A stretch of 33,921 bases of DNA. Origin: Dyella silvatica (GTDB lineage Bacteria > Pseudomonadota > Gammaproteobacteria > Xanthomonadales > Rhodanobacteraceae). This document shows, piece after piece, positions 17,549 to 25,345 of the stretch; within the stretch, counting starts at the first letter, position 1; every line of letters starts with the position of its first letter. The DNA lies in assembly GCF_026283955.1 (NCBI RefSeq), contig NZ_JAPDPE010000051.1, forward strand, positions 1 through 33,921. The letters run 5' to 3'. Made by a program: the position numbers and the translations under genes. The notes under the pieces are model-generated. The model saw nothing but the letters and a program-made list of their open reading frames with translations. It was not told the origin of the DNA and searched no databases.

Positions 17549-18862
17549 ATGCCGTTTCGCACCCTTTTCCTGCTGATCGCTGGCGCACTGGGTCTATCCA
17601 GTACCGCTTCGCTCGCTCATGCGCCCGACACCGCAGAACCCGCCGCACAACATGCCGTTAGCGCAAGCCAGCAGCTCCCGGCAGATCGGGTCAAGGCCAC
17701 GCTCGAGGCCTATACGCTATGGCTCGACCGACTTGAACAACGCAATGCCGTGGCCGGTCTCGCCACCGCCATCGTGATTGACGACAAAGTCGTCTACGAA
17801 CACACCCTAGGCTATGCCAACGCCGCCACGCGCGAGCCGATAACCCCCGATACGGTATTTCGCCTTGCCTCGCTTTCCAAAGCTTTCGCTACCGCCCTTA
17901 CCGGCGTGCTGGTCAGCGACGGTAAGTTTGACTGGGATACCAAACTGATCGACGTGCTGCCATTTTTCAAATTGAAAGATGCCCAAGCCGCCAACCAGGC
18001 AACCGTCCGGGACATTCTGGGGCAACGCCTTGGCTTGCCGCGAAATACCTACGACAACATGCTCGAGGGCAATATCTCGTACGAAGAACTGGTCCGGAAG
18101 CTCGACGAGGTCAACATGACCTGCGGCGTAGGCCAGTGCTACGGCTATCAAAACATTGCCTTCAGCCTTATCGGCGATGTGATCTATGCTCAGACCGGCG
18201 ACTTCTTCTACCGGCAGGTGGACAAGCGCATCTTCTTTCCGTTGGGAATGAAGACCGCCAGTTATGGCCGCGACGCGCTGGAGTCGAGCAAGAGCTGGGC
18301 ACGCCCGCACCGCGCCGCCGGTGCAGGCAACTGGACGCCTTTTGAGCCGAATGAAAGCTATTACCGCGTAGCTCCTGCCGCCGGCGTCAACGCCAGCCTG
18401 CACGACATGGAGCAATGGCTCATTGCCCAGATGGGTGGCCGTCCTGACGTCTTGCCGCAGGCTCTGCTGGACACCATGCACACTTCAGAGGTCACGACGC
18501 CGGTCGAACTCCGCTCCACGCCCTGGCGGCGCGAGCGCCTTAGCGATGCGCATTACGCGCTCGGCTGGCGGGTCTTTGAATACAACGGCGAGACACTGAT
18601 CTTTCATGCCGGCGCGGTCGAGGGTTATCGCACCATGATCGGCTTCTTCCCTAGATACCACGCTGGCGTAGTGACCATGTGGAATTCAGCGGGCCCGATG
18701 CCGTCCGGCCTGATGCCCATGGTTTTCGACAGCCTGCTCGGCCTGCCCCATGTCGACTGGGCCGAACTTGAAAGCGAGCCGGTAGCCAAGGCCGCTGCCC
18801 CGAAGACAAAAAAAGCCAAGGGCAAAACCAAGGCCAAGAGCAAAGGCAAGCGTAACCGCTAA
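17549..18862 (+). CDS. Secreted serine hydrolase, class C beta-lactamase-like, Lys-rich tail
   Basis: 437 residues with a signal peptide (about 1-25). Active-site motifs of the beta-lactamase/DD-peptidase fold are present: Ser108-x-x-Lys111 in FRLASLSKAF, Tyr200-x-Asn202 in GYQN, and His353-Ala-Gly355 replacing K-T-G. The HAG variant is common in esterase or peptidase-like members, so true beta-lactamase activity is unlikely to be the main role. The last about 30 residues (from 408) are almost pure Lys/Ala/Gly/Thr (PKTKKAKGKTKAKSKGKRNR), an unusual polycationic tail for an exported enzyme. AAGG lies 4 bases before the ATG. Confidence 0.86.
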   Translation: MPFRTLFLLIAGALGLSSTASLAHAPDTAEPAAQHAVSASQQLPADRVKATLEAYTLWLDRLEQRNAVAGLATAIVIDDKVVYEHTLGYANAATREPITPDTVFRLASLSKAFATALTGVLVSDGKFDWDTKLIDVLPFFKLKDAQAANQATVRDILGQRLGLPRNTYDNMLEGNISYEELVRKLDEVNMTCGVGQCYGYQNIAFSLIGDVIYAQTGDFFYRQVDKRIFFPLGMKTASYGRDALESSKSWARPHRAAGAGNWTPFEPNESYYRVAPAAGVNASLHDMEQWLIAQMGGRPDVLPQALLDTMHTSEVTTPVELRSTPWRRERLSDAHYALGWRVFEYNGETLIFHAGAVEGYRTMIGFFPRYHAGVVTMWNSAGPMPSGLMPMVFDSLLGLPHVDWAELESEPVAKAAAPKTKKAKGKTKAKSKGKRNR

Positions 18863-18916
18863 AGCGTCGCCGCACGCGACCTCCCTGCGTGCATGTACCT
18901 GGGCCAGAGCGCTCCG

Positions 18917-18942
18917 GGCCAGCCTTAGCCCCTAAGCTGGCC
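18917..18942. terminator. Stem-loop between convergent genes (1)
   Basis: GGCCAGCCTTAG (18917-18928) pairs with CTAAGCTGGCC (18932-18942) with one bulged base and a 3-base loop. It lies between the serine-hydrolase stop and the TonB-like stop, so it can serve either strand. No U-tract follows. Confidence 0.5.
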
Positions 18943-18956
18943 ATCCCTATGATGCC

Positions 18957-18981
18957 CCGCCCCGGACACACTCCGGGGCGG
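18957..18981. terminator. Stem-loop between convergent genes (2)
   Basis: CCGCCCCGGA (18957-18966) and TCCGGGGCGG (18972-18981) form a perfect 10-bp stem with a 5-base loop, 16 bases past the TonB-like stop on the minus strand. It is a probable bidirectional terminator with the preceding hairpin, though U-tracts are missing. Confidence 0.58.
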
Positions 18982-18996
18982 CTTCCGCTGGAAGGC

Positions 18997-20028
18997 TTAG
19001 TTCAACTTGAACTCAATGCGCTGATGCCGCTCCGACGAGATCGGCGTGCCATTCTGCAGGGCGGGCTGATACTTCCAGCGGCTGACTGCATCGATCGCCG
19101 CGCGGTCGAATACATGGCGCGGCTGCGCATCGATCACCTTCACCTCACCCACGCTGCCATCGGCACCAATGATGAAGTTGACCTCCACCCACCCCTCCTG
19201 GCTAGAGCGCATGGCCGAGGTCGGGTAACGCGGCGGAGAGTTTTTCACCAGCACGGCGGCACGGGTCTGCGAACCGTTACCGGCGGTATCGTCGGAGGCG
19301 GCTGCAGCACTGGTCGCCTGGCGCGCCTCGGCTTGCTGCTGTTGGGCCGCACGTGCCTGCTGGGCCTTTTGCTGCTGTTCCGCCAGCAAGGTCTTCTGCT
19401 CAGCCGCCTGCTTTTCAGCAGCAGCCTTGTCCGTAACCGCCTTCTGCGCCGCCAGCTGCTGCTGTTTTTCCTTGTCCGAGGCCAGCTGCTGTTCGCGGTC
19501 CAGCAATTTGCGCTGAGCATCCAGCTTGGAACGGAGAATCGTCAGCGTGTAGTTCGCCGGATCGGCCTTGGCGAGCAAGTCGATCTGCCGCTGCGCCTCG
19601 GGAAAGTCGCGGTTGTTGACCGCCTGTTCGGCCGAGTTGGCGCCAAAAGGGAAGGTCTCACGCAAGGCATCGGTAGCGACCTGATTGCCTGGCTGCTTCT
19701 CCAGTGCCTTCAGATAGAACTCGAACGCATTGTTTCCGGCCGGAGCCAGCAGACGCTGTTCATTCATTGCCTTGCGAGCTTCGGCGAGCAGCTGGTTAAG
19801 GCTCATCGCCGCGACATTAGCCGGTGCCGGGGCCGCCACCCGATCAGCCGCTACCGGCGTGGACGGGTGTCCACCGGAGTCGGTCATGACCAAGTCTTGA
19901 TGAGGCTTGATGATCAGAAACCATGCAGCGGCGGCAAGCGAAGCTATGACCGCAACAATGGCAATGGCAACGGGCCGTACGGCCCCCCGCGCGTAACGAC
20001 GCGCATGACGGATGTTTCGGGTATCCAT
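18997..20028 (-). CDS. TonB-like energy transducer with TPR-like and coiled-coil middle
   Basis: The ATG at 20028 (GAGAGACC just upstream) gives 343 residues; the longer frame to 20208 lacks support. One membrane segment lies at 19-40, then a helical part with degenerate TPR character (about 74-160), a long Gln/Ala/Lys-rich coiled coil (about 165-240) and a TonB C-terminal domain (about 262-343: PRYPTSAMRSSQEGWVEVNF, RHVFDRAAIDAVSRWKYQPA). TonB domains pass inner-membrane energy to outer-membrane receptors. The usual Pro-rich spacer is replaced by the coiled coil. No exbB, exbD or receptor gene is adjacent, so the partner is unknown and it may act structurally. Confidence 0.8.
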   Translation of the reverse strand: MDTRNIRHARRYARGAVRPVAIAIVAVIASLAAAAWFLIIKPHQDLVMTDSGGHPSTPVAADRVAAPAPANVAAMSLNQLLAEARKAMNEQRLLAPAGNNAFEFYLKALEKQPGNQVATDALRETFPFGANSAEQAVNNRDFPEAQRQIDLLAKADPANYTLTILRSKLDAQRKLLDREQQLASDKEKQQQLAAQKAVTDKAAAEKQAAEQKTLLAEQQQKAQQARAAQQQQAEARQATSAAAASDDTAGNGSQTRAAVLVKNSPPRYPTSAMRSSQEGWVEVNFIIGADGSVGEVKVIDAQPRHVFDRAAIDAVSRWKYQPALQNGTPISSERHQRIEFKLN

Positions 20029-20267
20029 GGTCTCTCGCTGAGTGGCACCAGATACCCGCGCTTTTTCCCCCTGTAAATCCAGGAGCGGAGAACCTCCCCA
20101 GGCTCCCGCGGCGCGGATGTGCGAAAGGTACCCGCAAAGCGGCATCACGGCAAATGCACGGGACTTCACAAAAACCGCCACCGGCCTAGAGTAGACCGCC
20201 TGGCGCATGAAGACTGGGGGTGCTCCAGGCTTATATCGCCTGAATTATCCCTCCCCAGAAACGAAGC

Positions 20268-20285
20268 GTCCCGGCAAGCCGGGAC
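20268..20285 (-). terminator. Hairpin downstream of the metJ-like gene, probable terminator
   Basis: GTCCCGGC (20268-20275) and GCCGGGAC (20278-20285) are perfect inverted repeats (7-bp stem with CAAG loop in practice). Read on the minus strand the stem is followed by GCTTCGTTTCTG, a short T-rich run, so it is a plausible Rho-independent terminator for the metJ-like transcript. Confidence 0.6.
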
Positions 20286-20304
20286 GAATCGCTTTCGAAG
20301 TGCC

Positions 20305-20330
20305 CTCCCTGCGCTGGGCACCGCAGGGAG
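20305..20330 (-). terminator. Second hairpin downstream of the metJ-like gene
   Basis: CTCCCTGCG (20305-20313) pairs perfectly with CGCAGGGAG (20322-20330) around an 8-base loop, 42 bases past the metJ-like stop. No U-tract follows directly; it may protect the 3' end or assist the next hairpin. Confidence 0.5.
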
Positions 20331-20371
20331 AGAAATCGGTACATCTATTAATTGTAAGCAGTAAGTCGAGC

Positions 20372-20686
20372 TTACTTCTTCGAAGCCTTGGTAGCTTTCA
20401 CTACTTTGGCAGCAGCGGCTTTCTTAGCCACCTTTTTGACAGCTTTCTTCGCAGCTACTTTCTTGACGGCAACCTTCTTGACCGCAGCTTTCTTGGCGGC
20501 AGCAGGTTTCTTCTTAGCAGCAACCTTCTTTACAGCTGCCTTTTTGACAGCCTTCTTAGCCGCCGGCTTCTTGGCGACTGGTTTCTTGGCGACCGACCGC
20601 TTCGCAGCAGCCTTCTTCGCAACAGTTTTCTTGGCGGCCTTTTTGGCGGCCGGTTTCTTGGCAGTGGCTTTCTTGGCAGTGGCCAT
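20372..20686 (-). other. Possible internal start giving a free 104-residue H1-like protein
   Basis: Met79 of the MetJ fusion (ATG at 20686) opens the sequence [16 protein letters not shown], which looks like a natural N-terminus of a stand-alone KAAK-rich protein. GAGGAG lies at 20699-20704, 12 bases upstream, longer than the usual spacing but usable. Either the gene arose by fusion of metJ with a downstream H1-like gene whose ATG was kept, or the ATG still makes a separate basic protein. Confidence 0.35.
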
Positions 20687-20920
20687 AGTTCGTCTCAGCT
20701 CCTCATCAGTTGGCAGTGGTTGCCCAGTAAAAGCGTGCAGGAACGCCTCCACCAGCAAATCGCTGTTGGTGGCGTGCCGAAGATTGTTCACTTGACGGCG
20801 GGTGCGCTCGTCAGAAAGAAGCCGCAGTACATGCAGCGGAATTGAAACTGTGACCTTGCGTACCGCGCCGGCTTTTTCACCGTGCTCGACGTAAGGTTTG
20901 ATGAATTTAGATGACGCCAT
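20372..20920 (-). CDS. metJ: MetJ-type repressor fused to a histone H1/AlgP-like Lys-Ala tail
   Basis: 182 residues from the ATG at 20920 (GGGTG 2-6 bases upstream). Residues 1-77 are clearly MetJ: the ribbon-helix-helix strand RKVTVSIPL (21-29), then [20 protein letters not shown] (37-56) and [13 protein letters not shown] (58-70), nearly identical to the E. coli Met repressor core that binds SAM and DNA. From residue 79 the normal MetJ C-terminal helix (about 28 residues) is missing. It is replaced by about 104 residues of KKxxAKK/AVKK repeats (Lys, Ala and Val only, with rare Pro, Thr, Ser and Arg), like eukaryotic H1 tails or Pseudomonas AlgP. The methionine-SAM repressor role is expected; the tail should add nonspecific DNA binding or compaction (inference). 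The tail begins exactly at Met79. Confidence 0.9.
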   Translation of the reverse strand: MASSKFIKPYVEHGEKAGAVRKVTVSIPLHVLRLLSDERTRRQVNNLRHATNSDLLVEAFLHAFTGQPLPTDEELRRTMATAKKATAKKPAAKKAAKKTVAKKAAAKRSVAKKPVAKKPAAKKAVKKAAVKKVAAKKKPAAAKKAAVKKVAVKKVAAKKAVKKVAKKAAAAKVVKATKASKK

Positions 20921-20948
20921 AACACCCGTTCCCCGTGATCTGAAGCGA

Positions 20949-20977
20949 AAGCTATTCCTGAAGAATTCTACTGTCAA
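20949..20977 (-). promoter_or_regulatory. Probable metJ promoter
   Basis: On the minus strand a perfect -35 TTGACA (20977-20972) is followed after 17 bases by TAGCTT (20954-20949), a weak -10. This places transcription start about 20 bases before the ATG. The spacer contains the palindrome AGAATTCT (20962-20969), which matches the met box AGACGTCT at 6 of 8 positions, but only one copy is seen where operators usually need two or more. Confidence 0.5.
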
Positions 20978-21244
20978 TTGATTTTAGCCATGAAATCAGT
21001 AAGTTTCACCAACTTTGATCATGGCGGCGCGGGCAGACCATCAGCCAATCGATCCATAAGCCAGCAAAAATATGGACGGCTATACCACTAAAATTTTTTT
21101 CATGAGACATTCATAAAAGTCCATAAAAGTGCTTAAAAAAAGCCTTTTTATGAATAAAATCAATCTAAGGAAAGATGCCTGAGCGCACCAAAAACAGGCT
21201 TCAAAAAAAGCGGAAAAACTGAAGCATTTCAGGGCTTCTGGCGG

Positions 21245-21643
21245 ATGAACAGAACTCAACTGAAATCTTCCGCCGGAGCACCCAAGGGCACGCAAAAAAC
21301 GCTCGACGATCACCTCAACGAGTTTTTTGACGGCACGACGGAGCAAGGTGATCGCCCCTCTGAGCACGCCTCATCGAACGCAAAAATGGTCGCGATCTTC
21401 TACCTCGACGGCATCACGACAACATCACACGCGACCGAAACGACTTCGCCAAAGGCTGACTCGGCGCACCGGCAAGGCCTCTCTTTTACGCTCAGGTGTT
21501 GTGCCGTTGCATGCACTGGCCTGAAGGCGCCATCCCTTCAGAGCGATGCCCTGGATCAGGTCATCCGCCACACATCACCGGACGCTCCGGATGCCCGCGA
21601 AACACATTCCATGACGGCAATCGCACCAGCTGGCGAAGCTTGA
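21245..21643 (+). CDS. Doubtful hypothetical ORF
   Basis: 132 codons starting MNRTQLKSSAGAPKGTQ. The first half has moderately natural composition (TLDDHLNEFFDG, MVAIFYLDG) but the second half does not look like a folded protein, no ribosome site is visible, and I recognise no family. It lies next to the AT-rich segment, so transferred or orphan DNA is possible. It overlaps a minus-strand frame (21080-21367) that is equally unsupported. Confidence 0.22.
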   Translation: MNRTQLKSSAGAPKGTQKTLDDHLNEFFDGTTEQGDRPSEHASSNAKMVAIFYLDGITTTSHATETTSPKADSAHRQGLSFTLRCCAVACTGLKAPSLQSDALDQVIRHTSPDAPDARETHSMTAIAPAGEA

Positions 21644-21664
21644 GCGGCCAGGACCGGCAGAAAC

Positions 21665-21692
21665 GTCGACGGCCGCAAAGGCGGCCGTCGAC
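21665..21692 (-). terminator. Strong terminator hairpin after gcvH
   Basis: GTCGACGGCCGC (21665-21676) and GCGGCCGTCGAC (21681-21692) form a perfect 12-bp stem with a 4-base loop, 26 bases past the gcvH stop. On the minus strand GTTTCTG follows, a modest U-run, so it is a likely Rho-independent terminator of the gcv genes. Confidence 0.75.
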
Positions 21693-21718
21693 AAGTACTC
21701 ACAGCGTGATCAGGGTGC

Positions 21719-22114
21719 TTAGTGATCTTCGTTTTCGATCACTTCGGCATAAGCGTCGGCGTCGAGAAGATCGTCCAGCTCGGCCTTGTTGCTCGGCTTG
21801 ACCAGGAAGATCCAGCCACTTTCGTAGGCATCCTCGTTGATCGTCTCGGGGGTGTCGTTGAGCAGTTCGTTGACCGCCAGGACCTCGCCGGAGACCGGTG
21901 AATAGATGTCGGAAGCGGCCTTGACCGACTCCACCACGGCAACGCCATGGCCGGCCTGGATGCTGGCGCCGACTTCCGGCAGCTCCACATAGACCAGATC
22001 ACCCAGAGCACTCTGCGCGTGATCAGAGATACCGACACGAACGTTGCCGTCGTCTTCGACACGGGCCCATTCGTGGGATTTATTGAATTTCAGATCGCCG
22101 GGGATCTCGCTCAT
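21719..22114 (-). CDS. gcvH: Glycine cleavage system H protein
   Basis: A 131-residue lipoyl carrier that shuttles the aminomethyl group between the P, T and L proteins of glycine cleavage. The lipoylated lysine is Lys65 in [19 protein letters not shown], the standard motif, and the N-terminal HEWARVE is typical. AGGAG lies upstream of the ATG. It follows gcvT by 117 bases on the same strand, with a long hairpin between them. gcvP is not in this window. Confidence 0.97.
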   Translation of the reverse strand: MSEIPGDLKFNKSHEWARVEDDGNVRVGISDHAQSALGDLVYVELPEVGASIQAGHGVAVVESVKAASDIYSPVSGEVLAVNELLNDTPETINEDAYESGWIFLVKPSNKAELDDLLDADAYAEVIENEDH

Positions 22115-22180
22115 GCTAGGGCTCCTAGGGGTAGGCGTTCGAGGGGTGCCGATGGTGGCGGCAAATTGTACTTGACTAGG

Positions 22181-22219
22181 CTTGCGCTGCCATCTGCATC
22201 GCAGGATGGCAGCCGCAAG
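22181..22219 (-). promoter_or_regulatory. Long intercistronic hairpin between gcvT and gcvH
   Basis: CTTGCG (22181-22186) pairs with CGCAAG (22214-22219) and CTGCCATC (22187-22194) with GATGGCAG (22205-22212), with a single bulge; TGC/GCA extends the stem inside the loop. The 14-bp-plus structure begins 12 bases past the gcvT stop. It has no U-run, so partial termination, RNA processing or message stabilisation are the options. Confidence 0.6.
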
Positions 22220-22231
22220 GGATAGAACCGA

Positions 22232-23332
22232 CTAGATACCTTCTTGCGGCTTGCCGTCACGCACGAAGGGATATTTCACTATCCGCACGGGGACCTCGCG
22301 GCCGCGGATATCTACACGCACATCGCCCGGCTCACCGGCCGGACTGCGCGCAAAGGCCACGGCCTTGTTCAAGGTAGGAGCGAAGCTGCCAGACAGGATC
22401 TCGCCCTCGCCATTGGCGGTGAGCACCTTCTGCTCGTGTCGAAGCACGCCCTTTTCGTCCAGGACCAGGCCAACCATGACTCGCTTCACACCCTCGGCCT
22501 TCTGCTTCTCCAGTGCCGTGCGGCCGATAAAGTTACGGCCCTCGTCCAGGGCGATGGTCCAGCCAAGATTGGCCTCCCATGGCGACACCGACTCGTCCAT
22601 GTCCTGGCCGTAAAGATTCATGCCAGCCTCCAGCCGCAAGGTGTCGCGAGCGCCCAGGCCAGCCGGAGTTACACCCACGGCAAGCAACGCCTCCCACAAG
22701 GCCACCGCGTGCTCAGCCGGCAGAATGATCTCGAAACCGTCTTCCCCGGTATAACCGGTGCGCGCAACAAACAGCGGCATCCCATGCGGCCCTTGCGCCG
22801 CGGCGGCCGCAAACTTGCCCAGCTTTTCGATCCGGGTGCGATCGACGTCGTGCACCAGACCAAGCACCTTGGCACGCGCATTCGGCCCCTGCACGGCGAT
22901 CATGGCAAACTCGGGGCGCTCCTTGACCTCCACCGCGAAAGCCTTGGCCTGCAATTCGATCCATGCCAGATCCTTCGCCCGGGTGCCAGCATTCACCACC
23001 AGACGGAAATGCCCCTCGTCAAAGAAGTACACGATCAGGTCATCAATCACCCCACCGCGCTCGTTGAGCATGCACGAATACAGCGCCTTGCCCTGAGCCT
23101 TGAGCTTGTCGACGTTGTTGGCCAACAGGTGCCGAAGAAACTCCCGGGTACGCGCCCCGTGCAGGTCAACCACCGTCATATGCGAGACATCGAACATGCC
23201 GGCGTCGCGCCGCACGGCATGGTGCTCTTCAATCTGCGAGCCATAGTTGATCGGCATATCCCAGCCGCCAAAATCAACCATGCGCGCGCCGAGTGCGCGG
23301 TGGGTGGCATTAAGTACGGTCTTCTCAGTCAT
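22232..23332 (-). CDS. gcvT: Aminomethyltransferase, glycine cleavage T protein
   Basis: 366 residues, the normal length. It transfers the methylene group from the H-protein aminomethyl arm to tetrahydrofolate, releasing ammonia. Characteristic sequence includes the N-terminal [23 protein letters not shown] region, MFDVSHM, the folate-site [13 protein letters not shown] and [23 protein letters not shown]. The ATG at 23332 lacks a strong ribosome site. It is the first gene of the gcvT-gcvH pair. The 117 bases before it show no glycine-riboswitch pattern that I can recognise. Confidence 0.97.
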   Translation of the reverse strand: MTEKTVLNATHRALGARMVDFGGWDMPINYGSQIEEHHAVRRDAGMFDVSHMTVVDLHGARTREFLRHLLANNVDKLKAQGKALYSCMLNERGGVIDDLIVYFFDEGHFRLVVNAGTRAKDLAWIELQAKAFAVEVKERPEFAMIAVQGPNARAKVLGLVHDVDRTRIEKLGKFAAAAAQGPHGMPLFVARTGYTGEDGFEIILPAEHAVALWEALLAVGVTPAGLGARDTLRLEAGMNLYGQDMDESVSPWEANLGWTIALDEGRNFIGRTALEKQKAEGVKRVMVGLVLDEKGVLRHEQKVLTANGEGEILSGSFAPTLNKAVAFARSPAGEPGDVRVDIRGREVPVRIVKYPFVRDGKPQEGI

Positions 23333-23449
23333 AGCGGGGACGCCTGATGTAAACGGGCATTATCACCGGCAGATCAATGCATTCCAAGCCGCCCACGGCA
23401 ACTCACTCGGTGTGCTGTTGCAAGCATGAGGCATACCACCTTCAGTCGC

Positions 23450-25345
23450 TTAGCCGTCTTGCTGCAACCCGGCTCCAGCCAGCAGGTGATCCACCACTTG
23501 CTCGGCAAGCTGCTCGGCACGCGTGCCATGGGTCAGCAGATGCAGATCTGGCCGCTCGGGGATCTCATAAGGCGAGTCGATGCCAGTGAAATTGCGGATC
23601 GCACCGGATCGGGCCTTCCTATAGAGCCCTTTGGGATCGCGCCGCTCACAGTCCTCCAGCGAAGTATCGACAAACACCTCAATAAACTCATCTTCGGTGA
23701 ACAAGTCACGGGCGAATCGGCGCTCGTCACGGAAAGGAGAGATCACGCAGACCAGCACAATCAAACCGGCATCGACCATCAGATGAGCAACCTCGGCCAC
23801 GCGGCGCACATTCTCTACCCGGGCCTCAGAGGTAAAACCGAGGTCCTTGTTGAGCCCGTGACGCAGATTGTCACCGTCCAGCATATAGGTGTGATAACCC
23901 AGCGCATGTAAGCGGCGCTCCACCAGATTGGCGATGGTGGACTTGCCCGCGCCGGATAAGCCCGTGAACCACAGGCAGCGCGATCGCTGCCCCTTGCTGA
24001 GACTACGCGCCGCCTTATCCAGATCGAAGTGTTGCCAGTGCACATTGGCCGCACGGCGCAGGGCAAAGTCGAGCATGCCGCAGGCCACCGTGGCATGGCT
24101 TTGCCTATCGATCAGGATGAACCCGCCCAGCGTGTGGTTAGTAGCATAGGCCTCGAACGCGACCGCATGATCCAGATCGATATTGCAGTAACCGACCTCA
24201 TTCAGATCAAGACGCCGTGCGGCAAGCTCAGCCTGGGTATTCACGTCGACCTTGTGCTTGATCGATGTCACCCGCGCAGTCACCGTGCACGTACCGATCT
24301 TTAGCCAATACCTGCGATTGGGTAGCAGCGCCTCCTCGCCCATCCACAGCACATGGGCAGCAAATTGATCGGCCACAGGCGCCGGACATGCCACGTCGGC
24401 AATGACATCGCCACGGCTCACATCGATCTCGCGGTCCAGCGTTAGCGTGACTGCCTGCCCTGCCACCGCCTGCTCCAGGTCGCCATCTGCAGTCACAATG
24501 CGCTCAACCCGCGCCCGCTGCATGCCTGGCTGCACGACGATCTCGTCGCCGACCATCACGCGTCCACCGCAAAGGGTGCCCGCGTAACCGCGAAACGACG
24601 GATCAGGGCGGCTGACCCATTGCACCGGCATACGAAAATCCGTCGGCTCCGCCATCATCGTTTCAACGGATTCCAAGGTTTCTAATAGGCACGCCCCCTG
24701 GTACCAGGGCATGCATGCCGAGCGGCGGCCGACATTCTCACCGGTCAAAGCCACCACCGGCAGCTCGTGCACGGTGGCAATACCTAAACTTTTCGCCAGT
24801 GCCCGGTACTCGGTGGCGATGGCCTGGTAGATATCCTCGCGAAAACCGACCAGATCCATCTTATTTACCGCCAGCACCACCTGACGGATACCTAGCAAGG
24901 CGCAGATATAGGTGTGCCGTCGCGTTTGCGGCAATAGCCCTTTACGCGCATCGACCAGCACCAGGGCGAGCTCAGCGTTCGAAGCACCAGTAGCCATGTT
25001 GCGGGTGTACTGCTCATGCCCCGGGCAGTCGGCCACGATGAAATTGCGATGTGCCGTATGAAAATAGCGGTAAGCCACATCAATCGTGATGCCTTGCTGC
25101 CGCTCCGCATCCAGCCCGTCAGTAAGCAGGGAGAAATCGAGCAAATCCGGCACATCGGCATGCCGCCGCCGACTGTCGCGAGCCAGTGCTGCCAGTTGAT
25201 CGTCAGGCACCATGCCGGCGTCAAACAACAACCGCCCTAGCAGGGTGCTCTTGCCGTCATCGACGCTGCCGCAGGTAATGAAACGTAAAAGGTCATTCGT
25301 GTCGTCAGCCGCCAGAGCGACCGATGTCGTGTCCGTCCTCGCCAT
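23450..25345 (-). CDS. cysNC: Fused sulfate adenylyltransferase subunit 1 / APS kinase
   Basis: A 631-residue fusion. Residues 1 to about 430 are the CysN GTPase: P-loop GSVDDGKST (26-34), [19 protein letters not shown] and NKMD. From about 450 lies the APS kinase CysC with P-loop GLSGAGKST (about 461-470) and [16 protein letters not shown]. With CysD it makes APS from sulfate and ATP, driven by GTP hydrolysis, and then phosphorylates APS to PAPS. The ATG overlaps the cysD stop by one base (TGATG), with AGGAAGG 9 bases upstream, so translation is coupled. Confidence 0.97.
   Translation of the reverse strand: MARTDTTSVALAADDTNDLLRFITCGSVDDGKSTLLGRLLFDAGMVPDDQLAALARDSRRRHADVPDLLDFSLLTDGLDAERQQGITIDVAYRYFHTAHRNFIVADCPGHEQYTRNMATGASNAELALVLVDARKGLLPQTRRHTYICALLGIRQVVLAVNKMDLVGFREDIYQAIATEYRALAKSLGIATVHELPVVALTGENVGRRSACMPWYQGACLLETLESVETMMAEPTDFRMPVQWVSRPDPSFRGYAGTLCGGRVMVGDEIVVQPGMQRARVERIVTADGDLEQAVAGQAVTLTLDREIDVSRGDVIADVACPAPVADQFAAHVLWMGEEALLPNRRYWLKIGTCTVTARVTSIKHKVDVNTQAELAARRLDLNEVGYCNIDLDHAVAFEAYATNHTLGGFILIDRQSHATVACGMLDFALRRAANVHWQHFDLDKAARSLSKGQRSRCLWFTGLSGAGKSTIANLVERRLHALGYHTYMLDGDNLRHGLNKDLGFTSEARVENVRRVAEVAHLMVDAGLIVLVCVISPFRDERRFARDLFTEDEFIEVFVDTSLEDCERRDPKGLYRKARSGAIRNFTGIDSPYEIPERPDLHLLTHGTRAEQLAEQVVDHLLAGAGLQQDG

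Larger units (their letters stand above)
20029..20371. other. Intergenic region between metJ-like gene and tonB-like gene
   Basis: This 343-base gap downstream of the metJ-like gene and upstream of the tonB-like gene (both minus strand) holds two perfect hairpins near its metJ end. The remainder should contain the tonB promoter, but I see no convincing -35/-10 pair. No coding sequence is evident. Confidence 0.5.
20978..21718. other. Gene-poor stretch with an AT-rich core
   Basis: This roughly 740-base region between metJ and gcvH has no recognised gene. The part from about 21080 to 21220 is strikingly AT-rich for this window, with A/T runs and a direct repeat CATAAAAGT (twice near 21110-21131). 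Flanking it is a possible RNA stem, TTCTGGCGGA (21236-21245) with TCCGCCGGAG (21269-21278). A plus-strand ORF at 21245-21643 is listed separately as doubtful. Confidence 0.5.

Noticed and set aside
18889-20076. Plus-strand open frame of 395 codons opposite the tonB-like gene
   Set aside because: Its Leu/Arg-rich middle is simply the complement of the Gln/Ala/Lys coiled-coil codons.
20029-20208. N-terminal extension of 60 residues on the TonB-like protein
   Set aside because: The ATG at 20028 has a good ribosome site and gives the normal cytoplasmic stub before the membrane helix.
20388-20795. Plus-strand frame rich in FxTAFLAA repeats that looks like a membrane protein
   Set aside because: It is the complement of the Lys-Ala codons of the MetJ tail; the hydrophobic repeats are an artefact of reading that tract backwards.
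21090-21135. Met-box array (AGACGTCT repeats) upstream of metJ
   Set aside because: Only loose matches such as AGACATTC are present and they do not repeat with 8-base phasing.
22244-23347. Plus-strand open frame of 367 codons opposite gcvT
   Set aside because: It is an antisense shadow of a certain gene, with His/Arg/Gln-rich composition and no motif.
23333-23449. Possible glycine riboswitch before gcvT
   Set aside because: I looked for the tandem aptamer pattern expected upstream of glycine-cleavage genes; the 117-base gap is short and shows no recognisable core.
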